This document shows, one piece after another, positions 1 through 7,042 of a DNA stretch of 29,788 nucleotides. How positions within the stretch are numbered: position 1 is the first letter of the stretch; each line of letters opens with the position of its first letter. Position numbers and translations under genes: made by a program. Below the pieces are notes generated by a model. The model made no database searches and was not told where the DNA came from. It saw only the letters and a list, made by a program, of their open reading frames with translations. Source of the stretch: Candidatus Fermentibacteraceae bacterium (GTDB lineage: Bacteria > Fermentibacterota > Fermentibacteria > Fermentibacterales > JCC-6); the NCBI GenBank assembly GCA_021162285.1, contig JAGGYZ010000137.1:1-29788 (forward strand), written 5' to 3'.

Positions 1-213
1 ATGATGTTCTTCCACAGATGGGAAGACAACTTTCTTCAGGGAACAAAAGGCTACAAGGGCATGGCCATTGCAATAAAGAGCCTTGTATGGTTCTGGATTC
101 CTGCACATACCGTTACCTTCAGCATTCAGAACCATGATGTTCAGGTAGGTCTCGCTGCTGCATGGTCACTTGTTCTCGGGCTTATACTGGGAATTGCCAA
201 CAGAAAGAGATAG
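1..213 (+). CDS. Small membrane protein, probably the C-terminal part of a longer gene
   Basis: The reading frame is open from the first base of the window and ends at TAG. The first codons are ATG ATG, but no upstream sequence is available, so this may be the tail of a longer gene. The 70 visible residues hold two hydrophobic stretches, about residues 21-41 and 48-65, and end in a basic NRKR. That fits two membrane segments with a cytoplasmic, positively charged end. I do not recognise the family. The next gene on the same strand starts 81 bases downstream with its own ribosome binding site, so a shared transcript is possible but not shown. Confidence 0.5.
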   Translation: MMFFHRWEDNFLQGTKGYKGMAIAIKSLVWFWIPAHTVTFSIQNHDVQVGLAAAWSLVLGLILGIANRKR

Positions 214-294
214 ATCTGTTAACACATAATGAGACAGCTTGACGCCTGTTCAGGAAGCCTCTATCCTAGATACATCATTTATAAGGGGTGTATA

Positions 295-873
295 ATGAAG
301 TACTTACTCTGCTTGCTTCTGATAGCTGCCATCTCTTCAGCTGAGGTTTTATGGAGCTGGGATTTTGATGTAATTCCCAATGGCTGGGAAGCCAATCAGT
401 ATTGGGATTTTGCCGACACCGTAGCTCACTCGTATGTTCAGAGCAGCAGCGGATCGGAGTCCCAGACTTCCGAAATGTATTCAGATACTTTAACAATTCC
501 ACCTGATGTTTGTATGATAACTGCATATTTATACAGTGAGCACAATTACGACGGCTGGTATTCTACCGGTGAGTCAAGCTGTAGCCTGTGGGCAAGGTTG
601 GGAATTGCAGGCGGTTCAATGCATACTCTGGAATTTGAAAGCCACTCCTGGGGTTTTGACAGTTCTGCAGCGGGAACAGGTATCATGTCTGCAGTGGTAG
701 AAGTACCTGTAAATGGCGGTGATAATATCTATCTTACTTTCGTATCCCATGCAGGATCAAGCTACAGTGCTTCTGCAATGATGGACTGGACAATAAGTGC
801 CTTGACCATAACCAGCGGCAGCGCTACACTCTTAAGGCACAGCTGGGCTGAGATTAAGAATTCGTTTCAGTAA
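295..873 (+). CDS. Secreted protein of unknown function with signal peptide
   Basis: The frame is open from 229, but the start is placed at ATG 295. This start follows an AAGGGG ribosome binding site at 283-288 and gives a clean Sec signal peptide: MKYLL, a hydrophobic core, then a likely cut after AISSA near residue 16. The mature part of about 175 residues is rich in Ser, Gly, Thr, Trp and Tyr, with alternating hydrophobic residues, as in a beta-sandwich adhesin or carbohydrate-binding fold. It has a single Cys pair candidate and no catalytic motif or C-terminal sorting domain that I recognise. The opening WSWDFD...GWE resembles jelly-roll modules that begin secreted proteins of FCB bacteria, but this is only a resemblance. 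Function unknown. Confidence 0.65.
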   Translation: MKYLLCLLLIAAISSAEVLWSWDFDVIPNGWEANQYWDFADTVAHSYVQSSSGSESQTSEMYSDTLTIPPDVCMITAYLYSEHNYDGWYSTGESSCSLWARLGIAGGSMHTLEFESHSWGFDSSAAGTGIMSAVVEVPVNGGDNIYLTFVSHAGSSYSASAMMDWTISALTITSGSATLLRHSWAEIKNSFQ

Positions 874-898
874 TCATATCCATGCTGTTATTAGTGTT

Positions 899-1073
899 GT
901 GTAAAGAATCTTGCCTTTGTATTTCCAGATGATGTGTTGCGTAGTTTCCTGTTTCTCTTCCCTGATGTTTTCGTAAATACGCTTGCTTCTGTATTCCCTG
1001 ATGATATTATGTAAAGTTTCCTACCTTTCTTTCTGATGATGTTATGTAAAGTTTCCTACTTTACATAATATCC
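899..1073. repeat. Degenerate tandem repeats of about 35 bp
   Basis: The gap of about 250 bases between the secreted-protein gene and the terminator of the opposing operon contains four to five imperfect copies of a unit of the form TTATGTAAAG-TTTCCT-pyrimidine stretch-CTGATGAT. Copies of GTAAAG or GTAAAT start at 901, 973, 1011 and 1046, and a weaker copy (GTAGTTTCCT) starts at 941. The last two copies are 35 bases apart and nearly identical over about 25 bases. Nothing in the region looks coding. The spacing is too irregular and the unit too degenerate for CRISPR. Confidence 0.6.
1042..1068. repeat. Perfect 11-bp inverted repeat with 5-base loop
   Basis: TTATGTAAAGT is followed by TTCCT and then by its exact reverse complement ACTTTACATAA. 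The left arm is the last copy of the repeat unit described for 899-1073, so the palindrome exists only at the final copy. The AT-rich stem could fold in RNA as a weak bidirectional terminator for the plus-strand gene ending at 873. It could also be a protein binding site or the scar of a small mobile repeat. No U-tract follows on the plus strand. Confidence 0.6.
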
Positions 1074-1097
1074 ATTATCGGACATTGTTTGTCATGG

Positions 1098-1122
1098 AAA
1101 AGCGGACCCTTTCGAGCCCGCT
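1098..1122 (-). terminator. Rho-independent terminator of the long minus-strand operon
   Basis: Read on the minus strand, AGCGGGCTC, a GAAA tetraloop and GGGTCCGCT form a nine-pair stem (two of the pairs G-U) followed by TTTT. It lies six bases past the TAA of the TPR gene ending at 1128, where the end of the operon is expected. Confidence 0.85.
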
Positions 1123-1127
1123 CCTCT

Positions 1128-1862
1128 TTAGTTCCCTGCTACCGCTGCCAGTCTTTCTATCTGAAACGCCTCGAATGTTGTTGTGTCTGCAGCCAGCGCC
1201 AGTGCGCTGTTCATGGCTTCCTGGCTTTCAGTGTATTTCTGCTGTGCGTAGTATGTTCTTGAGAGTCCGAAAAGCGCTTCAGCATTAACCTGAGCATTCT
1301 CATCGCTGATGGTTAAGAGCTCCTGGTAGGCTGAAACTGCGTTGGTAAGATCCTGTTCACTTCCACGGTTTTCTAGAACGATTCCCATGTGAAGAAGCGC
1401 CGGGATCTTTATGGAATTGTCCGGGTTTGCTGCCAGCACAGTTGAAAGAGTAGTGATAGCGGCATCGTAGTTTCCCCGAACAATATCTATCTTCGCAGCG
1501 AGAACTGCTGACTTTCTAGCCCAGTCGTTCTGGGGATTGCTATTCCATGTCTGCATAGACAATGAGTAGGCTGCATCCAGAGCTTGAAAAGCCTGTTCGG
1601 CCTGACTGCCAGCGGCAGAACTCAGGGCCTGTGTGTAAACTTGACTTGCGGTGATAAAACCTGCCATTGCCTCATCTGAAGCGCCACTTCGTTTTGCACC
1701 TAAGTACTGCAATACCAACACTAAAACCAGCAGTACAGCAACTCCTGCAATTACCTCTTTGAAGTGGGCCTGAATAAAAATCACACCGGCTTCCAGTTTC
1801 TCTCCGATGGGATCCCGCTCGATTTCTTTCTTAGTAAGCTTTTTTCTGGTTCTGTGTGCCAC
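1128..1862 (-). CDS. Membrane-anchored TPR protein (YfgM-like)
   Basis: The 244-residue protein has a basic N-terminus, one membrane helix at about residues 36-53, and then TPR-type helical repeats to the end. This is the layout of YfgM/TPR_21 proteins, which sit in the inner membrane facing the periplasm and assist envelope protein folding or complex assembly. The repeats are seen; the role is inferred from similar layout only. The start is GTG at 1862, preceded by GGAGGA with good spacing, inside the last codons of coaE (32-base overlap), so translation is probably coupled. It is the last gene before the terminator at 1098-1122. It could also be a general TPR scaffold rather than a true YfgM. 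Confidence 0.75.
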   Translation of the reverse strand: MAHRTRKKLTKKEIERDPIGEKLEAGVIFIQAHFKEVIAGVAVLLVLVLVLQYLGAKRSGASDEAMAGFITASQVYTQALSSAAGSQAEQAFQALDAAYSLSMQTWNSNPQNDWARKSAVLAAKIDIVRGNYDAAITTLSTVLAANPDNSIKIPALLHMGIVLENRGSEQDLTNAVSAYQELLTISDENAQVNAEALFGLSRTYYAQQKYTESQEAMNSALALAADTTTFEAFQIERLAAVAGN

Positions 1863-2463
1863 CCGGTTCCTCCATCCTTTGAATTACCCTTGTATAGAAT
1901 TGTTCTGCGTTCTTTTTCAAAATATCCTCGGTATCTGCGTTTCTTATGACAAAGTGTGATCTGGCTGTTTTTTCCTCCAGAGCAAGCTGGCTTCTCCACC
2001 TTCCGGAAACGGTTTCAGGTGAAACACCATCCCTGTGCGCAAGTCTTGATGTAACACGTTCCAGCTGGTCTGTAACCGTAACAACATAATTCAGATACTT
2101 CTCAAGCCGGAGCTCGAATATAAGGGCTGCATCAAGAACAAAAACTCCTCTATTTTCTTTCAACACACCTGCAGAGACTGTAACCCATCTCACAAGCCTG
2201 GGATGCAGAACGCTGTTTATACCCTGAAGCACTTCAGGCGATGAGAAAGCCTTCTCCCTGAGCTCTTTCCTGACGGCATCTGCCGACATGGCAGCCATAC
2301 CGTCAATCAACAGTATTTTCTCCAGAGCTTCCCTTACTGCGGTTTTTTCAAGAAAACCATGACCAACGCTGTCCAGAGAACACACAGAAGCCCCCATTCG
2401 TTTCCAGACTTCGGCCACAGTAGAAGCACCAGTACCGCTGCATCCTGTTATTCCCCAAAGCAT
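1831..2463 (-). CDS. coaE: Dephospho-CoA kinase, with altered Walker A motif
   Basis: CoaE phosphorylates the 3'-hydroxyl of dephospho-CoA with ATP, the last step of coenzyme A synthesis. The 210-residue length is normal. Family hallmarks are the N-terminal GITG P-loop region, the Asp-containing segment CSLDSVGHGF near residue 32, and ALIFELRLEKYLN followed by VTVTDQLERVTSRLAHRDG in the C-terminal half. The odd point is the P-loop, residues 7-15 GCSGTGAST, where the nearly invariant lysine is Ala13. All other features argue for CoaE rather than another kinase. It starts at ATG 2463 in a TAATG overlap with the mtaB stop and overlaps the next gene by 32 bases. Activity cannot be judged from the sequence. 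Confidence 0.8.
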   Translation of the reverse strand: MLWGITGCSGTGASTVAEVWKRMGASVCSLDSVGHGFLEKTAVREALEKILLIDGMAAMSADAVRKELREKAFSSPEVLQGINSVLHPRLVRWVTVSAGVLKENRGVFVLDAALIFELRLEKYLNYVVTVTDQLERVTSRLAHRDGVSPETVSGRWRSQLALEEKTARSHFVIRNADTEDILKKNAEQFYTRVIQRMEEPGGTQNQKKAY

Positions 2464-3734
2464 TATCTCAAACTCCAGCAGATACTGTCTTCAGAGAGAA
2501 CCACTTCTGTAAGCTCCCCTTCCACTGATCCGTCCGGTGCATATACCGGAATATAGTTGTCTGTAAATCCGATGTTTCTTCCGTTTCTCTTTCTTCCTTC
2601 AACAAGCATTTTCCTGGTACTCGACATGTTGTTTCTGCGAAATTCTTTTCTGGACATTTCAGAAACCATCCTCAGTTCTCTGGACCTGACAGTTATCTTT
2701 TCCGTGTGCAGAGGTTTCATTGAAGCAGCCGGCGTACCCGGCCTGGGTGAAAAAGGAAACACATGCAGATAGTTTACCCTGCTGTCCTGTGCAAGCCGAA
2801 GACTCTGCTGATAATCCTCCTGTGTCTCCCCGGGAAAACCTGCAATGATATCGCTTCCAATGCATGCGTCCGGGAAAAGAGTTGTAACTGCACTGAGAAG
2901 CTCTTCCTCCTCTTCCCTGCCGTACCGTCTTCCCATGATTTTCAGAATTTTGCTGGAGCCGCTCTGAAAAGGTATGTGAAAATGGTTGCATACCCCTGGA
3001 AGTGCAAGCCTCTCAAGGGTTTTTACAGTCAGGTACATAGGTTCAATTGAGCCCAGTCTCAGACGGAAACCGCCTATTTCCAGGAGTTCTTCAACAAGCT
3101 CTGGAAGCCCGTATCCATTTGTGTAAAGACCTCGTCCGTAATCAGCAATATCCACACCAGTTACTGAAATTTCACGGAAACCGGCATTCACCATCTCCCT
3201 GGCCTGTTTAAGGACCAGCTCTTTAGGCTGACTTCTTGAACCACCTCTTGCAAGGGGAACAATACAGTAGGTGCATGCGTTGTTGCACCCATCCTGAATT
3301 TTCAGAAACCCCCTGGTTCTTGAAGTTGAAAGCGGAGCAGAAATCGGGAAAAGACAGTTTTCCGGAAGATTTCCATAAGAGCCGGCAGGACCCACAATCT
3401 CCGGAATTCGGTGTTTTTCGGTGTTCGGTACCACAGTAACACTTTTCATGTCCTTGAAATCTTCAGGCGCTACAGCTGCAACACAACCTGTTACAACTAT
3501 CTCTTTCCCGGGAAATCTGGAAGCCCAGGACCTTACGGTTCTCCGCGATCTCCCCTGACTTCTTGCGGTTACGGCACAGGTATTAACCAGTATCAGATCT
3601 GCTTCTTCGGGAGTTGTTACCCTTCTTCCAGAAAGAACATCAACCAGTTCCTCCACAAGAGCTTCCGTTTCGAAAGAGTTCAGGCGACACCCCAGGGTGT
3701 AGCCGAACACAGCAGCGTTATCCGGCAGGTTCAT
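2463..3734 (-). CDS. mtaB: tRNA threonylcarbamoyladenosine methylthiotransferase (MtaB/MiaB family)
   Basis: This radical-SAM enzyme adds a methylthio group to t6A37 in ANN-reading tRNAs. Visible parts are the N-terminal UPF0004 domain with three cluster cysteines (about C16 in GCRLNSFE, C53 in NTCAVT, C84 in TGCVA), the radical-SAM motif CNNACTYC context with C150, C154 and C157, and a C-terminal TRAM-like segment. GCRLNSFE, and not the GCQMN of MiaB, favours MtaB. The frame is open to a TTG at 3821 inside rpsA, but ATG 3734 gives the usual N-terminus (423 residues). No good ribosome binding site precedes it; instead a perfect 12-bp hairpin ends seven bases upstream. It shares TAATG with coaE downstream. 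MtaB is favoured over RimO and MiaB with fair confidence. Confidence 0.85.
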   Translation of the reverse strand: MNLPDNAAVFGYTLGCRLNSFETEALVEELVDVLSGRRVTTPEEADLILVNTCAVTARSQGRSRRTVRSWASRFPGKEIVVTGCVAAVAPEDFKDMKSVTVVPNTEKHRIPEIVGPAGSYGNLPENCLFPISAPLSTSRTRGFLKIQDGCNNACTYCIVPLARGGSRSQPKELVLKQAREMVNAGFREISVTGVDIADYGRGLYTNGYGLPELVEELLEIGGFRLRLGSIEPMYLTVKTLERLALPGVCNHFHIPFQSGSSKILKIMGRRYGREEEEELLSAVTTLFPDACIGSDIIAGFPGETQEDYQQSLRLAQDSRVNYLHVFPFSPRPGTPAASMKPLHTEKITVRSRELRMVSEMSRKEFRRNNMSSTRKMLVEGRKRNGRNIGFTDNYIPVYAPDGSVEGELTEVVLSEDSICWSLR

Positions 3735-3741
3735 AATGTGT

Positions 3742-3769
3742 GCCGTGGCGCAGCGGACTGCGCCACGGC
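3742..3769 (-). promoter_or_regulatory. Perfect 12-bp GC-rich hairpin between rpsA and mtaB
   Basis: On the minus strand GCCGTGGCGCAG, a TCCG loop and CTGCGCCACGGC form a flawless 12-pair stem. It begins eight bases after the rpsA stop and ends seven bases before the mtaB ATG. No U-run follows, so it is not a standard terminator. Possible roles are protection of the rpsA mRNA 3' end, an RNase III site that uncouples S1 from mtaB, or masking of the mtaB start. Confidence 0.6.
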
Positions 3770-3777
3770 TATTTCCC

Positions 3778-5685
3778 TTACTCGGTGGCTGGCTCTTCCG
3801 GAGCCTCGGATTCCTCTTCAACTGCAGTTTCTGCGGCTGCTTTAACAGTTTCCTCTTCAGACTCCTGAGTTTCCTCAGCTACTGTTTCTTCAGCCACTGT
3901 TTCCTCAGCTACTGTTTCTTCAACTGCTGTTTTCTCTGAGGCTTTCGCCTTTACCGGCTCTTCAACAACTTCTTCTACTTCATCTGCAGGGCGGCCCTCA
4001 AGGGATGTTCTGAACTCCTGAAGCTCTTCCATGGGGCGACCATTGAAGTAGCTTCTTACGCTGAGAACAATTCTGCGGCTTGAAGGTACAACTTCTATCA
4101 CTCTGAGAGGAAGAACATCCCCTCTGCGAATAACTGCTGCAGGGTTCTCAAGCTCTTCCCAGCCAAGCTGACTCAGAGGAACAAAACCCTCAATTCCGTC
4201 TTCAAGATCAACTACAACACCCCTATCGAGAATCTGTGTAACGCTGCCCTTTACCTCAGTAGTTTCAGGGTAACGCTCAGACATGGAGTCCCACGGGTTT
4301 TCTTCAGTCTGCTTGAGGCCGAGAGAGATTCTGTGGTTTTCCCTGTCTATGCTGAGAACAACAACCTTTACCGGCTGGTTCTTCTGAACGATCTCGGATG
4401 GGTGACTGATCCTTCTGGTCCAGCTCATGTCTGAGATATGAATCAGACCGTCTATACCTTCCTCTATCTCGACAAATGCGCCGAAATTAGTGAGGTTGCG
4501 TACTTTACCGTCAACTGAAGAGCCGATGGGATACCTCTCCTCAATGGAGTTCCAGGGGTTCTCCATGGTCTGTTTAAGACCGAGGGAAATCTTTCTTTCC
4601 TCTTCGTTAACACTGAGTACAACAGCTTCAACCTCGTCTCCAACGGTGAGTATCTTGGAGGGATGGCGCACATGTTTTGTCCAGGACATCTCAGAAATGT
4701 GAATAAGACCCTCTACGCCGGGTTCGATTTCAACAAAGGCGCCGTAATCTGTGATAGAGGCAACTTTTCCTTTAACCATTGTTTCGGGAGAGTAACGATC
4801 GGCAACACCCTCCCATGGAAATGGCTGGAGTTGCTTGAGGCCAAGGGATATCCGCTCGCGTTCCTTGTCGAACTTAAGAACTTTTACATCGATTTCTTCA
4901 CCGATTGTAAGAAGCTGAGACGGATGGCGTACCCTTCCCCAGCTCATGTCTGTTATGTGCAGAAGACCATCGATACCACCAAGGTCGACAAAAGCACCGA
5001 AATCTGTGATGTTCTTTACGATACCCTTGCGTACCTGCTCTTCTTCAAGCTCTTTGATAAGGTTTTCTTTCAGCTCGCTTCTAGCCTCTTCAAGAACTTG
5101 TCTGCGACTCACAACAATGTTGCGGCGGCGTTTGTTGAGTTTGATTACTCTGAAATCAAGCTCTTCCCCGCAGAACTTCTCCAGGTTGGGAACCTGACGG
5201 AGGGCAACCTGAGAACCTGGAAGGAATGCATCCACACCCATAATTCTAACGGTAAGTCCACCTTTTATGCGCTTGATAACCTTGCCTTTGAGGATGAGAT
5301 TGTCATCGTAGGCAACCTTTATGTCGTTCCAGACGGTATGGAAGTGTGCCTTTTCTTTTGATACGGTAACTCTTCCATCAGTGTCTTCAAGGCTCTCCAC
5401 GAAAACATCCACTTTTGTTCCCTGCTGAGGAGGGTCTTCATCGCGGAATTCCTGAAGAGGAATAACACCTTCGCTCTTGTAACCAAGGTCAACAATAACC
5501 TCATTGTTTGCGGTTTTCAGGATGGTGCCTGAAATTATGGTTCCGACTTTTACAGTAAAGTTTGCGATTGTGCCTGCATAAGCAGCCTCAAAATCACTTC
5601 TTTCACTGGCTGTGTAATCGTGACCTTCAATGGTCTCGATTTCTTCGTCGGTTAAACCAACAACAAACTCGTTCTTTTCGCTCAT
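3778..5685 (-). CDS. rpsA: 30S ribosomal protein S1
   Basis: S1 binds mRNA on the small ribosomal subunit and helps initiation on structured messages. Six S1 (OB-fold) domains are visible at about residues 45-112, 130-195, 217-285, 303-371, 390-458 and 477-545. The central ones have the repeated pattern GAFV-GxxGLxHxSxMSW. The first two are more divergent, as in other six-domain S1 proteins. At 635 residues it is longer than the E. coli protein (557) because of an acidic Glu/Val/Ala tail from about residue 565, including a five-residue repeat (EETVA). The start ATG 5685 directly abuts the plsC stop. The cmk-plsC-rpsA order is common in bacteria and supports the call. Confidence 0.96.
   Translation of the reverse strand: MSEKNEFVVGLTDEEIETIEGHDYTASERSDFEAAYAGTIANFTVKVGTIISGTILKTANNEVIVDLGYKSEGVIPLQEFRDEDPPQQGTKVDVFVESLEDTDGRVTVSKEKAHFHTVWNDIKVAYDDNLILKGKVIKRIKGGLTVRIMGVDAFLPGSQVALRQVPNLEKFCGEELDFRVIKLNKRRRNIVVSRRQVLEEARSELKENLIKELEEEQVRKGIVKNITDFGAFVDLGGIDGLLHITDMSWGRVRHPSQLLTIGEEIDVKVLKFDKERERISLGLKQLQPFPWEGVADRYSPETMVKGKVASITDYGAFVEIEPGVEGLIHISEMSWTKHVRHPSKILTVGDEVEAVVLSVNEEERKISLGLKQTMENPWNSIEERYPIGSSVDGKVRNLTNFGAFVEIEEGIDGLIHISDMSWTRRISHPSEIVQKNQPVKVVVLSIDRENHRISLGLKQTEENPWDSMSERYPETTEVKGSVTQILDRGVVVDLEDGIEGFVPLSQLGWEELENPAAVIRRGDVLPLRVIEVVPSSRRIVLSVRSYFNGRPMEELQEFRTSLEGRPADEVEEVVEEPVKAKASEKTAVEETVAEETVAEETVAEETQESEEETVKAAAETAVEEESEAPEEPATE
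3876..3935. repeat. 15-bp tandem repeat in the S1 acidic tail
   Basis: Three close copies of a 15-base unit (plus-strand CAGCTACTGTTTCTT and variants) start at 3876, 3891 and 3906, with a decayed fourth at 3921. They encode the EETVA repeats at about residues 589-606 of S1. Because the unit is a multiple of three, copy number can change without breaking the frame. Confidence 0.75.
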
Positions 5686-6324
5686 TTAACGATCCTTCCT
5701 CTTTTCCTGTTCGTTTCTATCTTTGATTTCCCTGACTTTTTCTAGAATGTATCCGGCAGATCTTCCAGGACCGCCCTGCTTATGCTGCTCCTCGAGTTCC
5801 CCTGGAGATATAAGTTGTCCGAATGTTACTTTGAATCTTGATTTGAAAAAAAGCGTTGCCAGTGGATCATCCATACCCTCCATAAAGAAAGGCAAAACCG
5901 GCGCTCCAGTGGCATGTGCTATATAGCCTACTCCTGGTTTTGCCGGAAGCAGTTTACCGTTCTTACTTCTTGTTCCTTCGGGGAAAATAATAACTGCAGC
6001 GCCACGGTTAACAAGATCTATTGCAGTGTTCAATGCACCTGAATTCACTGCAGACCTTCTGTTGATAGGAAATGCACCGAGCTTCTGCATGAACCACGAG
6101 AGAAAGCGGGTTTTGAATAGACTGGATTTGGCCATAAAGTGCACTGCCCTGGGGACAGCAGCAGCAATAAAAGGCGGATCCCAGTTAGAGATGTGATTTC
6201 CAGCTATGATAACGCCGTCTTTGGGAATATTTCTTCTGTTAACTACCTTCATTCTGAAAAACACCACAGAGAGGGTAATTATCACAGGTCTTAGTATGAT
6301 GTCCACAAGAATCGACCTTTTCAT
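5686..6324 (-). CDS. plsC: 1-acyl-sn-glycerol-3-phosphate acyltransferase
   Basis: PlsC moves an acyl chain to lysophosphatidic acid to make phosphatidic acid at the inner face of the cytoplasmic membrane. The 212-residue protein has a hydrophobic N-terminus (residues 6-23), the catalytic H(X4)D motif NHISNWD with His44 and Asp49, the substrate-binding FPEGTR at about residues 115-120, and a later hydrophobic-proline segment APVLPFF. These are the four standard blocks of the family. It starts at ATG 6324, overlapping the cmk stop as ATGA, and its stop touches the rpsA start, so the three genes are almost certainly co-transcribed and coupled. The acyl donor (acyl-ACP or acyl-CoA) cannot be read from the sequence. 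Confidence 0.93.
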   Translation of the reverse strand: MKRSILVDIILRPVIITLSVVFFRMKVVNRRNIPKDGVIIAGNHISNWDPPFIAAAVPRAVHFMAKSSLFKTRFLSWFMQKLGAFPINRRSAVNSGALNTAIDLVNRGAAVIIFPEGTRSKNGKLLPAKPGVGYIAHATGAPVLPFFMEGMDDPLATLFFKSRFKVTFGQLISPGELEEQHKQGGPGRSAGYILEKVREIKDRNEQEKRKDR

Positions 6325-6968
6325 CTACCGCTCAATTCTCTGAAATGCTTCAGAACAAATTCGACCTGCTGACTTACCGTCATGGATGTTCCGTCAAGCC
6401 AAAGTGCACCTGGAGGCAGTCGCAATGGGCTTTCCTTCCGGTTACGGTCTCTGTAGTCTCTCTGAAATACTGAATGAACCATGCGGTCCATGTCGCGGTG
6501 ACCGAGATCCTTTAATCTGCGCATGGCCCTTACAGCAATATCTGCCACTATGTAAACTTTAAGTGCAGCATCAGGAAAAACAACTGTTCCCATGTCTCTT
6601 CCCTCGGCTACAGTGTTGTGTTTTTTACCGAAAGCCTTCTGAAGAGAAACCATATACTCTCTTACCTGACGGTGAGCTGAGATGATACTTGCCGCTTCAC
6701 CGACAGCTTGAGTTCTTATCTTCTCAGAGATGTCTTTTCCATCGAGAAATATTCCTGTACTTGAAACTTCAATTGAGTGCTGAAGAAGGATGGCGGAAGA
6801 TGATTTACCATCATACAGATCTGTGCCTGAGGCTGAAACTAGAAAAGCCGACGCTCGGTACATTGCGCCGGTGTCAAGATACTCAAAACCTAATTTTGAC
6901 GCTATCTGCTTCGCTGTTGTGCTTTTACCGGAAGCAGCAGGGCCATCTACAGCTATAATCTCAGGCAG
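6321..6968 (-). CDS. cmk: Cytidylate kinase, with non-standard or disrupted start
   Basis: Cmk phosphorylates CMP and dCMP with ATP. Downstream of ATG 6863 the protein lacks its nucleotide-binding N-terminus. The same frame continues 35 codons upstream and encodes the expected start: IIAVDGPAASGKSTTAKQIA with the P-loop, then GFEYLDTGAMYRA, the normal CMP-kinase junction. Later motifs are AEGRDMGTVVFPDA and the RDYRDRNR lid segment. An in-frame TGA lies directly before CTG 6968, so only CTG 6968 or ATT 6959 could start the full protein in this frame. A TTG at 6972 with an ideal AGAGGGG (6981-6987) is one base out of frame. The coordinates use CTG (215 residues). The family call is firm; the start is not. 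Confidence 0.88.
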   Translation of the reverse strand: MPEIIAVDGPAASGKSTTAKQIASKLGFEYLDTGAMYRASAFLVSASGTDLYDGKSSSAILLQHSIEVSSTGIFLDGKDISEKIRTQAVGEAASIISAHRQVREYMVSLQKAFGKKHNTVAEGRDMGTVVFPDAALKVYIVADIAVRAMRRLKDLGHRDMDRMVHSVFQRDYRDRNRKESPLRLPPGALWLDGTSMTVSQQVEFVLKHFRELSGR

Positions 6969-7042
6969 TCAAATTCACATCCCCTCTTTCAGATTGGGCA
7001 AATATCCTCAATACAGGTTCATCCGTCAAGGTCACCAGGTGT

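Noticed and set aside
899..1073. Possible CRISPR array
   Set aside because: Units are degenerate, spacing varies from 32 to 40 bases without distinct spacers, and no cas gene is present.
3735..3821. Longer mtaB beginning at TTG 3821 inside rpsA
   Set aside because: No ribosome binding site, and the added residues are antifunctional-looking, basic and unlike MtaB N-termini; ATG 3734 gives the conserved start.
4663..5361. 232-codon open frame on the plus strand opposite rpsA
   Set aside because: It is antisense to well-conserved S1 domains, has no family resemblance and no ribosome binding site; a shadow of codon bias.
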